DNA of 34,414 nt, from positions 1 to 34,414 of the forward strand of contig JAOAPH010000228.1 of NCBI GenBank assembly GCA_025462835.1, written 5' to 3'. The translations under genes and the position numbers were made by a program. Positions 8,563-16,481 of the stretch are shown here, in pieces. The DNA is from Candidatus Angelobacter sp. (lineage in GTDB: Bacteria; Acidobacteriota; Terriglobia; Terriglobales; Acidobacteriaceae). Numbering within the stretch: position 1 is the stretch's first letter; each line of letters begins with the position of its first letter. The notes under the pieces are model-generated. The model was not told where the DNA came from, searched no databases, and saw only the letters and a list, made by a program, of their open reading frames with translations.

Positions 8563-8586
8563 CGGGGGCATCTCGCCCCCGTTTTT
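8563..8586 (+). terminator. Rho-independent terminator after the GHL10 gene
   Basis: The stem CGGGGGC (8563-8569) pairs with GCCCCCG (8575-8581) around the five-base loop ATCTC and is followed at once by TTTTT. It lies 12 bases after the stop of the glycoside hydrolase gene. Confidence 0.9.
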
Positions 8587-8627
8587 CATTTGAAGCAAAA
8601 GCCAGGTGCTGAACTACAATCTTCAAC

Positions 8628-9392
8628 ATGTCTCCAGCACTCGACATTCTCGCCATCGCCGCTCATCGCGACGACGTGGAGCAGACTTGCGGCGGTACCC
8701 TTCTCAGGATGGCTCAAGAAGGACACCGCACCGGTATCCTTGACCTCACTCAAGGTGAACTCGGCACACGCGGCAGCGCTGATGACCGCGCTCGCGAAGC
8801 CAGCGACGCAGCCGCGATCCTAAAAGTAAGTTGGCGCTATGCGCTCGACATCCCCGATGGTCGTGTCGAAAACACTTGGGAGAACCGCTTGAAGATCGCG
8901 CAAGTGATCCGGGAGCAGCGTCCTCGCGTCGTCATTCTGCCTTACTGGAAAGGACGCCACCCCGACCACTACACCTGCTCCACAGTTGGATATGAAGCCT
9001 GCTTTCTCGCTGGATTGACGAAGCTGCAGATTGCAACCGAACTTGGCAAGGCGGCGGGCAAGAGCCTGGACCGATTGCGAGATCTCGGCCCTCATCGTCC
9101 ATTCAAGATTGTTTATGCCACGCTCTATTACGACATCCGTCCCAGTTTCGTCGTCGATATCACTGACCAGTTTGAAGCCCGCCTGGAATCCATCTACGCC
9201 TATAAGACCCAGTTCTCTGATCAGGAAGCCGGCAAGGGCGACTTCCCTGCCAACGCCGAGATTCGCGAGCGCGTCGCTTCCATGGCCCGATACTACGGTT
9301 TGCTGGCAGGCGTGAAATATGCCGAGCCATTTCTGCAAAAGGAAGTCGGCTTGGTGGATGACCTCACACAGATTCCGGTGAAATCAATCTGA
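8628..9392 (+). CDS. bshB1: Bacillithiol biosynthesis deacetylase BshB1 (PIG-L/LmbE family)
   Basis: BshB1 removes the acetyl group from GlcNAc-malate, the second step of bacillithiol synthesis. The 254-residue protein shows the LmbE metal site: AAHRDDVE at residues 11-18 (His13, Asp15, Asp16) and GRHPDHYTC with His111, Asp113 and His114. The segment LDLTQGELGTRGS (39-51) is characteristic of the BshB1 branch rather than mycothiol or GPI-linked homologues. The usual AHPDD is AHRDD here. The ATG at 8628 follows the terminator of the preceding gene by about 40 bases. The glycosyltransferase (bshA) and ligase (bshC) are not in the window, so the pathway is inferred from this gene alone; another GlcNAc-type deacetylation is possible. 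Confidence 0.85.
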   Translation: MSPALDILAIAAHRDDVEQTCGGTLLRMAQEGHRTGILDLTQGELGTRGSADDRAREASDAAAILKVSWRYALDIPDGRVENTWENRLKIAQVIREQRPRVVILPYWKGRHPDHYTCSTVGYEACFLAGLTKLQIATELGKAAGKSLDRLRDLGPHRPFKIVYATLYYDIRPSFVVDITDQFEARLESIYAYKTQFSDQEAGKGDFPANAEIRERVASMARYYGLLAGVKYAEPFLQKEVGLVDDLTQIPVKSI

Positions 9393-9465
9393 GCCTGCGG
9401 CTAGGGCACTGCCAACGAAAGGGGCTTTCCAGCCTTGCCATTCGTATACTTAAGGCAAAGGCCCC

Positions 9466-10686
9466 ATGCTTGCCCTTCGAGACAATCTTTCGCAGACCTT
9501 CGGTGCTTTGCGCGCGCACAAGCTCCGCGCTTCGCTCACCATGTTGGGGCTCACCATGGGCGTGGCTACCCTCATCACGGTCATGACCCTGGTGCAGGGA
9601 GCGAACCTATTCGTTGAACAAAAGATTGCCAATCTCGGCACGAATGTTTTTCAGATCGCGCGCACACCCTTCGCCGTCACTGATTTCAACATCATCATCA
9701 AATCGTTGAAATACAAAAAGATCGAGATCGATGACATGCTCGCCATTGCGGAGCGATGTCCCGCGTGCGAAGCCGTCGGCGCCAGCGCCAGCACTACAGT
9801 CCGGGCGCGATACCAAAACAAAGAGGCCACCGACGTCAGCCTTGCCGGACAGACCGCCAGCATGGCTGACATCGATACGCGCAAGATCGAACGAGGACGA
9901 CCCTTCACGCAATCTGAATCCGACCACAACGCGCATGTCTGCCTGGTGGGCGACACGCTCGCCGAACAATTTTTTCCCGGCGAATCTCCGGTGGGGAAAG
10001 TGATTCGCGTCGGCACCGACGATTTCACCGTCCTCGGAACGCTGGAAAGAGTCGGCAGTATTCTGGGCCAGGACCAAGATAATTTCGTAATTGTTCCCAT
10101 GCCAGTGTTCCTGCGGATGAACGGCATCCACAGCAGCCTCACAATCAATATCAGGGCGACGCAAGGAAATTTCGAGAAGGCGCAAGACCAGGCGCGGCTT
10201 GTGCTTCGCGCTCGACGCCACATCACTGGAAACATGGAAGAGGACTTCTTCGTCGGCACGAAGGAAAGCTACATGGCGCTATGGCGTCAGATCAGTTCCG
10301 CATTCTTCGCTGTCTTCATCATGGTCAGTGCGATTTCCGCCATTGTCGGCGGCATCGTCATTATGAATGTCATGCTGGTCAGCGTGACCGAGCGGCGCAA
10401 AGAGATCGGCGTCCGCCGCGCCATGGGCGCAACCCGGTTCGATATCCTTGAGCAATTCATAGCTGAGAGCGTGGTGCAGTGCATCTTCGGCGGACTCGTC
10501 GGCGTCAGCCTCGGATTCCTGATTGCATTGGTGCTGCGCAATTACAGCCCGTTCCCCGCAGTGGTGCAAACGTGGGTTGCAGGACTCGGCGTCGTTCTCA
10601 GTTCGATCATCGGCTTGTTCTTTGGCATCTATCCCGCGGTGCGCGCATCGCAGCTGGATCCCATCGTCGCACTGAGGTCTGAGTAG
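9466..10686 (+). CDS. MacB/FtsX-type ABC transporter permease (first of pair)
   Basis: This 406-residue membrane protein has the four-helix type VII ABC permease architecture: one transmembrane helix near 21-44 (LRASLTMLGLTMGVATLITV), a large periplasmic MacB-core-like domain (about 50-280), and three C-terminal helices starting near 285, 345 and 372. Between the second and third helices lies the ATPase-contact segment VTERRKEIGVRRAMGA typical of FtsX/MacB. It ends in LDPIVALRSE, also a family hallmark. The stop TAG is immediately followed by the ATG of the next permease. A TATACT word at 9445-9450 could be its minus-10. There is no ATP-binding gene beside it, so the ATPase must be encoded elsewhere. 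The cargo is unknown. Confidence 0.9.
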   Translation: MLALRDNLSQTFGALRAHKLRASLTMLGLTMGVATLITVMTLVQGANLFVEQKIANLGTNVFQIARTPFAVTDFNIIIKSLKYKKIEIDDMLAIAERCPACEAVGASASTTVRARYQNKEATDVSLAGQTASMADIDTRKIERGRPFTQSESDHNAHVCLVGDTLAEQFFPGESPVGKVIRVGTDDFTVLGTLERVGSILGQDQDNFVIVPMPVFLRMNGIHSSLTINIRATQGNFEKAQDQARLVLRARRHITGNMEEDFFVGTKESYMALWRQISSAFFAVFIMVSAISAIVGGIVIMNVMLVSVTERRKEIGVRRAMGATRFDILEQFIAESVVQCIFGGLVGVSLGFLIALVLRNYSPFPAVVQTWVAGLGVVLSSIIGLFFGIYPAVRASQLDPIVALRSE

Positions 10687-11952
10687 ATGGCCATCATGTC
10701 GATCTCGCAGGCTCGAGAGAACCTATACGTGGCATTGGAGACTCTGCGCTCGCGAAAAGTGCGGTCTGCTTTGACGGTCATCGGCATAGTGATCGGCGTT
10801 GCATCGGTGATCTCTGTAGCCGCCATCATCCAGGGACTGAACAAGTTTGTCGCGGACAGGGTTGCATCGCTCGGCTCGCGTACTTATTTTGTCTCGCGTT
10901 TCCCACCCGCCACCGATCCCGCCCGCTGGCCTGAGAGTATCCGCATCCGCAAGTATTTTGACTACAACTACGCTGACCGCATTCTCGAAAGCTGTCCCGA
11001 TGTGAAAACGATCACCACTTTCGGAACCCGCGGCTTCTTCTTCGGCGATAGCAACATCGTTACCAACGGCGCGCAGAGCGTAGAGAAGGTCATCGTTCGC
11101 GGCGCCGAGCCCCAATATGCTCAGACTCTGCCCCTATTTTCTGTCGCCAATGGCCGATTCATCAGCGCGTTTGATGAAGAGCACGCCCGCCCCGTAGTGG
11201 TTTTGGGAGCGGCCATCAGTGACTCGCTTTTTCCCACTTCGGACGCTCTGGGCAAAACCGTTCGCATCAACGGTAGCCTCTATGAAGTTATCGGGGTCTT
11301 CGAGCACGATCAAGGAATGTTCGTTGGACCGTCGGTAGATGATTTCGCCATCATCCCACTCAGCAATTTTCATAAGCGGTATCCCGACGCCAAAGAACTC
11401 ATCATGGCCTACACCATAGCTTCTGACGTAAGCGTTCAGAAGGCACAGGATGAAGTGGTGCAGGCGATGCGCAGGTTGCGACATGTTCCAGCTGAAAAGG
11501 AAAATGACTTCGAACTGAGTTCGCCTGATTTTCTAAGCAATCTTTGGAACCAACTCACGGGAGCACTCGTGATCTTGACTACGGTGATCAGTTCGGTCGG
11601 GCTGATCGTTGGCGGCATTGGAGTGATGAATATCATGCTCATCTCCGTGACCGAGCGCACGCAGGAGATCGGTGTCCGCAAAGCGATTGGCGCCCGCAGG
11701 GCAGATATCCGCCTACAGTTCCTGCTGGAAGCGATCTTCCTCACGCTTCTAGGCGGCACCATAGGAATATTGATAGGCGCGGCTATTTCTGGGCTGGTAC
11801 GAACACTGGTGCCGTCGGTCCCAGCAACTCTCTCGTATCTGTGGGTATCGATCGGATTTGCAATATCAGTGGGAGTGGGACTCTTCTTCGGTTACTACCC
11901 CGCAAACCTGGCTGCCAACTTGGACCCTATCGTCTCGTTGCGGTACGAGTGA
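10687..11952 (+). CDS. MacB/FtsX-type ABC transporter permease (second of pair)
   Basis: The 421-residue product has the same build as its upstream neighbour: an N-terminal cytoplasmic helix and first transmembrane segment (VRSALTVIGIVIGVASVISV, about 26-45), a periplasmic core, and a C-terminal three-helix FtsX block with VTERTQEIGVRKAIGARRADI and the ending LDPIVSLRYE. The two differ clearly in the periplasmic domain, so they are likely a heterodimer rather than recent duplicates. Start and previous stop are directly adjacent (TAG ATG), which suggests coupling; an alternative start three codons further (MSISQAREN) cannot be excluded. It converges with the dehydrogenase gene over a 25-base gap that holds only a weak six-base hairpin, so termination there may be leaky. 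Confidence 0.9.
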   Translation: MAIMSISQARENLYVALETLRSRKVRSALTVIGIVIGVASVISVAAIIQGLNKFVADRVASLGSRTYFVSRFPPATDPARWPESIRIRKYFDYNYADRILESCPDVKTITTFGTRGFFFGDSNIVTNGAQSVEKVIVRGAEPQYAQTLPLFSVANGRFISAFDEEHARPVVVLGAAISDSLFPTSDALGKTVRINGSLYEVIGVFEHDQGMFVGPSVDDFAIIPLSNFHKRYPDAKELIMAYTIASDVSVQKAQDEVVQAMRRLRHVPAEKENDFELSSPDFLSNLWNQLTGALVILTTVISSVGLIVGGIGVMNIMLISVTERTQEIGVRKAIGARRADIRLQFLLEAIFLTLLGGTIGILIGAAISGLVRTLVPSVPATLSYLWVSIGFAISVGVGLFFGYYPANLAANLDPIVSLRYE

Positions 11953-11977
11953 AGTTCTAACACCTTATCTTTAATTG

Positions 11978-12961
11978 TTAGTATCCTTTGTGTTTGTCTA
12001 CTACACTCAGCAGCGGCTCGCCAGCCAGGTAGCGTCGTATGTTTTCCGAGATTTGTTGATAGTGGCGCTCCCAAAGTTTTTCCGTGACCGCGGCCGTGTG
12101 CGGAGTGATGAGCACATTCTCCAGCCGCCAGTATGGCGAATCCGTGGGAAGCGGTTCGTGTTCGAAGACATCCAGCCCGGCTCCCGCAATTTGTTTCTGC
12201 TCCAGCGCGGAGATAAGGGCGACATCATCGATCAACGGCCCGCGGCTGACGTTGATCAGATAAGCTTCCTTCTTCATCTGCTTCAGACGCTCGGCATTGA
12301 TGATGTGGCGAGTCGCCGGGGTAAGCGGCGCAGCCAGGACGACGAAGTCTGCCTGGGACAGCGCAAAATCCAAATCGTTGGTGCTCAGGACCGAATCCGC
12401 TCCATCAGCTCCCTTTTCCGGATGCTCACGGACGGCAATCACCCGCATCCCTAACGCTCGCGCGCGCTTCGTGAATTCCCGCCCAATGCTGCCCATACCA
12501 ATCAGGCAAACGGTAGAGTCTGCCAGTTCACGAGTGGTCGGCTTCTCTTCCCAGATCGCCTGTTGTCCCCAGACTCGCGCCTCCTGCAATCGCATCGCCG
12601 ACGGCAACCGTTTCGCCAACGCAAAGATCAGCGCCAGCGCATGTTCCGCGACCACAGGCCCATGAATCTCGCGCGCATTGGTGACCACTACATCGCTGGC
12701 GACCATCGCTGGAAACATGAGTTGGTGGACTGCAGCCGCGGGAGAATGTACCCACTTCAATTTTCGGGCGTGAGCAAATTGCTCAGGACGGATTGACCAT
12801 GCGATTGCCACTTCGGCATCGGCAATCTCTTCGGCCACGCCTTCGTATCCAGGCAGATGCACAACCTGGTGCTCAGGGAAATCTCTTCGAAGACGATCCG
12901 CCAGCCACTCGGGAGCATTCCAGAGGACAAAATTATGGTGCAGCGCAATCAATATTTTCAT
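11978..12961 (-). CDS. D-isomer-specific 2-hydroxyacid dehydrogenase
   Basis: This 327-residue NAD(P)-dependent enzyme interconverts a 2-hydroxyacid and a 2-oxoacid. The nucleotide-binding motif GMGSIG is at 155-160. The catalytic triad can be placed at Arg240 (NVSRGPLID), Glu269 (LDVFEHEPLP) and His288 (ITPHTA). The N-terminal substrate domain is intact, including AEHALALIFALAK at 105-117. It lacks the ACT or other regulatory C-terminal domain of SerA-type enzymes, so glyoxylate/hydroxypyruvate reductase-like or D-lactate-like activities are equally plausible. The ATG at 12961 has no clear ribosome binding site. The gene for the GAF protein lies 50 bases upstream on the same strand and may be co-transcribed. 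Confidence 0.9.
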   Translation of the reverse strand: MKILIALHHNFVLWNAPEWLADRLRRDFPEHQVVHLPGYEGVAEEIADAEVAIAWSIRPEQFAHARKLKWVHSPAAAVHQLMFPAMVASDVVVTNAREIHGPVVAEHALALIFALAKRLPSAMRLQEARVWGQQAIWEEKPTTRELADSTVCLIGMGSIGREFTKRARALGMRVIAVREHPEKGADGADSVLSTNDLDFALSQADFVVLAAPLTPATRHIINAERLKQMKKEAYLINVSRGPLIDDVALISALEQKQIAGAGLDVFEHEPLPTDSPYWRLENVLITPHTAAVTEKLWERHYQQISENIRRYLAGEPLLSVVDKHKGY

Positions 12962-13011
12962 TAAGGTTGGCGCACCAAGAGATTTCGCGCAATGCAGTGG
13001 AGGGATGTGCC

Positions 13012-13539
13012 TTACTTAAAACACTTCACCAATGTATTAGCGATTGCCACCAACTTCTGCAAGTCTGGCGGGCCAAAATCATTTCCTGCGGCTGGGGCAG
13101 AGGTGCCTTTGCGGCAAACTTGGATCACTCCCAACACTCCGGTCGGCGACACTACCGGTGCGGTCATGAGTTTCTGAATGATGTGCTTCTCTTCTTTGTG
13201 CAGTCCCGGCTCCGGCTTCTTTCCCAACTCCACGGATTCGAAGACGCTGGCATGCTTCGTTTGCGCGAAATTATTGATTGCTTCAGCACGCTTCGTGGTG
13301 GCCGTCCGTGCAGCCACGGAAGAACCGGTATTCAAGGGAATGCTACCCACCTGGTGCAGCTTTGAAGGGTACATGAACACCAGCAATGTCTTCTCCAGCT
13401 TCAAGATGGCGACTTCGTCAGCATGGACAGAGAAAGTCTTTGCCAGTTCCGTGGCGATGCGCTCGGCAGTATGCGGATTCATTCCCTCCGCTTCACACTC
13501 CGTAGCCATCTGCGAAAATGCGAGTACCGGGGTCGCCAT
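13012..13539 (-). CDS. GAF-domain protein
   Basis: The 175-residue protein consists of a single GAF-like sensory domain: a helix (TAERIATELAKTF), strands EVAILKLEKTLLVFMYP, an internal GSSVAARTATTKRAEAINNF helix region, and the final paired strands VVSPTGVLGVIQVCRKG, followed by a helix LQKLVAIANTLVKCF. No output or kinase domain is attached. GAF domains bind small molecules such as cyclic nucleotides, haem or tetrapyrroles; the ligand here is unknown. AGGAG lies seven bases before the ATG at 13539 and a near-consensus sigma-70 promoter lies just upstream, so the gene is expected to be well expressed and independent of the TPR gene behind it. Confidence 0.8.
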   Translation of the reverse strand: MATPVLAFSQMATECEAEGMNPHTAERIATELAKTFSVHADEVAILKLEKTLLVFMYPSKLHQVGSIPLNTGSSVAARTATTKRAEAINNFAQTKHASVFESVELGKKPEPGLHKEEKHIIQKLMTAPVVSPTGVLGVIQVCRKGTSAPAAGNDFGPPDLQKLVAIANTLVKCFK

Positions 13540-13592
13540 GTGTTCTCCTGTGGAACGCTGTAAGGTGACAAAAATAGAGATGCTGGCCGCCC

Positions 13593-13620
13593 ATTATAGC
13601 GGCAAGCCCTGAACTTTCAA
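13593..13620 (-). promoter_or_regulatory. Sigma-70-type promoter of the GAF gene
   Basis: On the minus strand TTGAAA (13620-13615) is followed after 16 bases by a perfect TATAAT (13598-13593), with the GAF start codon 53 bases downstream and AGGAG between. This is the best promoter match in the window. It begins just past the stop of the TPR gene. Confidence 0.7.
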
Positions 13621-13634
13621 ATATCAACTAAGAG

Positions 13635-14363
13635 TCATTGCAGCCGCTTCAACAGCCCATTCGCCTTGCGAAACCACGGCCGTTCGCGCCGCCTCAAGTA
13701 CGCAGGCATCGAATATTTCTTGTCCAGCAGCTTCTGCGCCCATTCCCGCGCCTCTGCATTTCGTCCTTGGCTTTGCAGGAACAGCGCGTAATTGTAAAGG
13801 CTCTCGGAAATGGTAGAGGTCTGCGTCACGGCCGCGAAGAGTTCTTCTGCCTTCTCCGGTCGGCCGGTGTTAGCGTAGGCATGCGCCAATAGCGCCTGTG
13901 CGCGGAGAAAATCGTACTTCGGGTCAGCCACCACTACGTTTTCCAGGTCGCCGACTGCTACCGGAAAATCGCCCATCTCGATCTCGCATATCGCACGCCG
14001 ATAAAACGGATGCGGCGAATCTGTCCTCGACGAAATTGCCTTGTCATAGCACTCGCGCGCCCGCGCGAATTTCCCGTCTTCAAAGTACATGTCCGCCAGC
14101 TCTTCATAGTTCCCCGCCGACGGATTGTCATGCACGATCTGTTGCAACTCGCCGATCCGCTTCGCGCGGCTGAAGTGCTGGAACGAATCGCGCAGAAGCC
14201 CCAGATCCGGGATCACTTCAACAAAGATATAAACCAGCGCACCCAGCCCCTGCCCCAGCAATATGATCCATAACCAAAAAAGGTTGGGACGGCGGCGGAT
14301 GAAGTGGATCAGCGCAATCGCCACCAGGATGAAGCTCCAAGGATTGAGAAAGATTCCGAACAT
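13635..14363 (-). CDS. Membrane-anchored TPR-repeat protein
   Basis: The 242-residue protein opens with two closely spaced hydrophobic segments (FLNPWSFILVAIALIHFI and LFWLWIILLGQGLGALVYIFVE) separated by RRRPN, a pattern like the N-terminal helices of cardiolipin-synthase-type proteins (PLDc_N). Then follow about three to four TPR units, for example NYEELADMYFEDGKFARARECYDKAI in parts, RAQALLAHAYANTGRPEKAEELF and YNYALFLQSQGRNAEAREWAQ. So it is an inner-membrane protein with a helical repeat scaffold, probably for protein contacts. The ATG at 14363 was chosen; a TTG five codons upstream is in frame but overlaps a TATATT box. The partner is unknown. It lies 55 bases behind the small carboxypeptidase-regulatory-like gene. 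Confidence 0.8.
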   Translation of the reverse strand: MFGIFLNPWSFILVAIALIHFIRRRPNLFWLWIILLGQGLGALVYIFVEVIPDLGLLRDSFQHFSRAKRIGELQQIVHDNPSAGNYEELADMYFEDGKFARARECYDKAISSRTDSPHPFYRRAICEIEMGDFPVAVGDLENVVVADPKYDFLRAQALLAHAYANTGRPEKAEELFAAVTQTSTISESLYNYALFLQSQGRNAEAREWAQKLLDKKYSMPAYLRRRERPWFRKANGLLKRLQ

Positions 14364-14418
14364 TGCGAAGGAACGCAATATAGCACAAGGCTTGCATACT
14401 AATGGAAGGCAGTAGCGG

Positions 14419-14754
14419 TCAGGTGCTTAAAGGCAGCCTAACTTTCAACGGCTTTGTCGTCCAGTTGCTTAGCCGTACTCTCATCACCACGGGATTGAAC
14501 AAATTCATCGAGAATCGAAGGTAGTGGATTTTCTGCTTGTTGGCAGATTTAAAGCTGAAAAACCCTATCGTGTCAGTTCTAGTGGCCTCATTACAAATCT
14601 GCCAGTCCGGACCACACTCTTCCACCAAAACACTCTTGATTGCAGAACCCATCTGATCTACAACGACGCCCGAGAGAGATTTCGAAACCTGCACAGTCCC
14701 AATCTCAACTGTCTCGATGCCAGCGCGAGTTTCTACTGGGATCGTAGTCAGCAC
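14419..14754 (-). CDS. Small carboxypeptidase-regulatory-like domain protein, start uncertain
   Basis: From the GTG at 14754 the frame gives 111 residues. Residues about 23-75 (VSKSLSGVVVDQMGSAI, VLVEECG, TRTDTIGFFSFKS) have the beta-sandwich pattern of a carboxypeptidase regulatory-like (transthyretin-related) domain with a short C-terminal strand region. The reading frame stays open upstream and encodes what looks like the rest of a signal peptide, KFATAISVALVLTTIPVETRA, but the only start-like codon there is ATT at 14787; an ATG at 14817 is in a different frame. So either the start is non-canonical, or the gene has a one-base frameshift or sequence error. The coding strand is AT-richer than its neighbours. 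The product is probably exported. Function unknown. Confidence 0.55.
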   Translation of the reverse strand: MLTTIPVETRAGIETVEIGTVQVSKSLSGVVVDQMGSAIKSVLVEECGPDWQICNEATRTDTIGFFSFKSANKQKIHYLRFSMNLFNPVVMRVRLSNWTTKPLKVRLPLST

Positions 14755-14861
14755 CAGAGCAACCGAAATGGCCGTAGCGAATTTAATGTGCTGAACTGTA
14801 TACGGTTACAGAGCATTTACGTCAACAAGATAAAAAACAGCTCTGATAAACTTGAAGCACC

Positions 14862-15716
14862 TTGACACTGCCGATCCGACTTCTCGCCATAGACATTGAT
14901 GGCACCTTATTGAACTCGCAGTTCACAATCTCCGCACCCGATCTCGCTGCTTTGCGCCGGGTTAACGAGCTCGGAATCGAACTACTACTCTGCACCGGAC
15001 GTCGCCATACCTTCGCACTCCCTATCTCTCGACAGCTCGGATTCGACCACTGGCTCTGTTCCTCGAACGGCGCAGTCACTCGTTCCAGCAACGGTGAATC
15101 TTTTCATCGCGAACTGCTGCCGGCCGGGATCGCCCGATTGCTGATGGCTCATATGCAAGAGTTTCGTGGTGGCACCGTGCTCACCTTTGACAAGGAAACG
15201 CAGGGTGCGTTAGTTGTTGAACGCACGGACGAACTCGCAACCAGCGTTGCCCGGTGGCTGCAAACGAACGCTCCGTTCATTTCCCATGTCACACCTATTG
15301 AAGATTGCCTCACCACTGATCCTCTTCAGGCCATGTTCTGCGGCACCATCGAGCTCATGAAGAGGGTGGAAAGCGCTTTGCTCGACTTCCCTCAACTGCA
15401 GAGTCTGACAGTGCTGAAGACGCAATATGACAATCGAGATCTCTGTCTGCTCGACATTCTGAATCGCGGTTGCTCCAAAGGGCATGCTCTTGAACGCTGG
15501 GCAAAGAGCCGTGGAATCGAAAAATCGGCGATTATGGCCATCGGCGACAACTATAATGATGTGGAAATGCTCGAAGTAGCTGGGCACCCCGTGATTATGG
15601 GCAATGCCTGCGCGGAGTTGAAACAACGCGGATGGACTGAAACGCTATCCAACGATCAATGTGGAGTTTCAGCCGCACTGCAGCAGGTATTAGGAACAGA
15701 AGTGGTGGCACTCTAA
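14862..15716 (+). CDS. Cof-type HAD-IIB phosphatase
   Basis: The 284-residue protein is a haloacid-dehalogenase phosphatase of the Cof/YidA class. Motif I is LLAIDIDGTLL with nucleophile Asp11 and acid/base Asp13; motif II is LLLCTGRR with Thr45; motif III is the Lys206 of GCSKGHAL; motif IV is MAIGDNYNDVEML with Asp229 and Asp233. The large C2-type cap lies between motifs II and III. Likely substrates are sugar phosphates or similar small phosphoesters. TTG at 14862 is the only start that keeps motif I, because an in-frame TGA lies three codons upstream. The next gene begins two bases after its stop, so the two are co-transcribed. Confidence 0.92.
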   Translation: MTLPIRLLAIDIDGTLLNSQFTISAPDLAALRRVNELGIELLLCTGRRHTFALPISRQLGFDHWLCSSNGAVTRSSNGESFHRELLPAGIARLLMAHMQEFRGGTVLTFDKETQGALVVERTDELATSVARWLQTNAPFISHVTPIEDCLTTDPLQAMFCGTIELMKRVESALLDFPQLQSLTVLKTQYDNRDLCLLDILNRGCSKGHALERWAKSRGIEKSAIMAIGDNYNDVEMLEVAGHPVIMGNACAELKQRGWTETLSNDQCGVSAALQQVLGTEVVAL

Positions 15717-15717
15717 A

Positions 15718-16437
15718 TTGCGATCGATAAGACAAATCGTCATCTTCATGTCGCTGGCGGCGGGATCCGCCCTCGCCGCCGATGACGCATTGCTTCGCAA
15801 CGGCTTTACGATCCGCCACGACCATCGCGAACTCTTGCCGGACGGCCGCACCACACGCCTGTATATCTCCTCAGACAACAAGAACTTTGTCGACGTCCCC
15901 ACAGAAAACATCGCCAGTTTCGAAGCCGTTCCAGTCGAAGCCGCACCGCCTACGGTGCCGGTTGCTGCAGCCAAATCTGAAACGCTCGGCGACATCGTTC
16001 GCGATGCCAGCGATAAGCACCTCATCGACGAAGACCTTATCAACAGCGTCATCCGTGCGGAAAGCGACTCCAATCCCAAAGCCGTTTCGCCCAAAGGCGC
16101 GCAGGGCCTCATGCAACTCATGCCCGCTACCGCCCGCAACCTGGGCGTGACTAACTCCTTTGACTCCCGAGCAAATGTTGAGGCAGGCACCCGATACCTC
16201 CACGAAATGCTCGTGAAATTCGATTTCGATCTCGCCAAAGCACTGGCCGCCTATAACGCCGGCCCAAATCGCGTTTCGCAATATAAGGGTGTGCCTCCTT
16301 ATAATGAGACGCGGGCCTACGTCATTCGGATCATTAAGGACTTCAATCGCAAAAAGCTGGCCGCTGCGTCAGCCAGCGCAAGTGCCGCAAGAAAAGCTAA
16401 GAAAGCTACTGTCAAGGCCCCACCCTCAAAGACTTAG
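15718..16437 (+). CDS. Lytic transglycosylase (SLT domain), periplasmic
   Basis: This 239-residue protein has a signal peptide (IRQIVIFMSLAAGSALA, cleavage near residue 21), a short N-terminal part with a DUF4124-like strand pattern, and a Slt-type catalytic domain from about residue 87. The catalytic Glu115 is in VIRAESDSNP, followed by SPKGAQGLMQLMPATA and the conserved LAAYNAGPNRV near 176-186. It cleaves the glycan strands of peptidoglycan to 1,6-anhydro products. A basic Ala/Lys-rich tail (KLAAASASASAARKAKKA) follows the domain. The start is TTG at 15718, one base after the stop of the HAD gene. Confidence 0.92.
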   Translation: MRSIRQIVIFMSLAAGSALAADDALLRNGFTIRHDHRELLPDGRTTRLYISSDNKNFVDVPTENIASFEAVPVEAAPPTVPVAAAKSETLGDIVRDASDKHLIDEDLINSVIRAESDSNPKAVSPKGAQGLMQLMPATARNLGVTNSFDSRANVEAGTRYLHEMLVKFDFDLAKALAAYNAGPNRVSQYKGVPPYNETRAYVIRIIKDFNRKKLAAASASASAARKAKKATVKAPPSKT

Positions 16438-16481
16438 CTGGCTACACGGTTCCCGCCGGCGCATTGGTATCTGCTCAACCT

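Noticed and set aside
9607-10221. Minus-strand open frame of 204 codons inside the first FtsX-like gene
   Set aside because: Shadow frame with no motif opposite a clear permease; a second minus frame overlaps it too.
11957-11981. Terminator between the second permease and the hydroxyacid dehydrogenase
   Set aside because: Only a six-base AT-rich stem with a 13-base loop and no T run is present.
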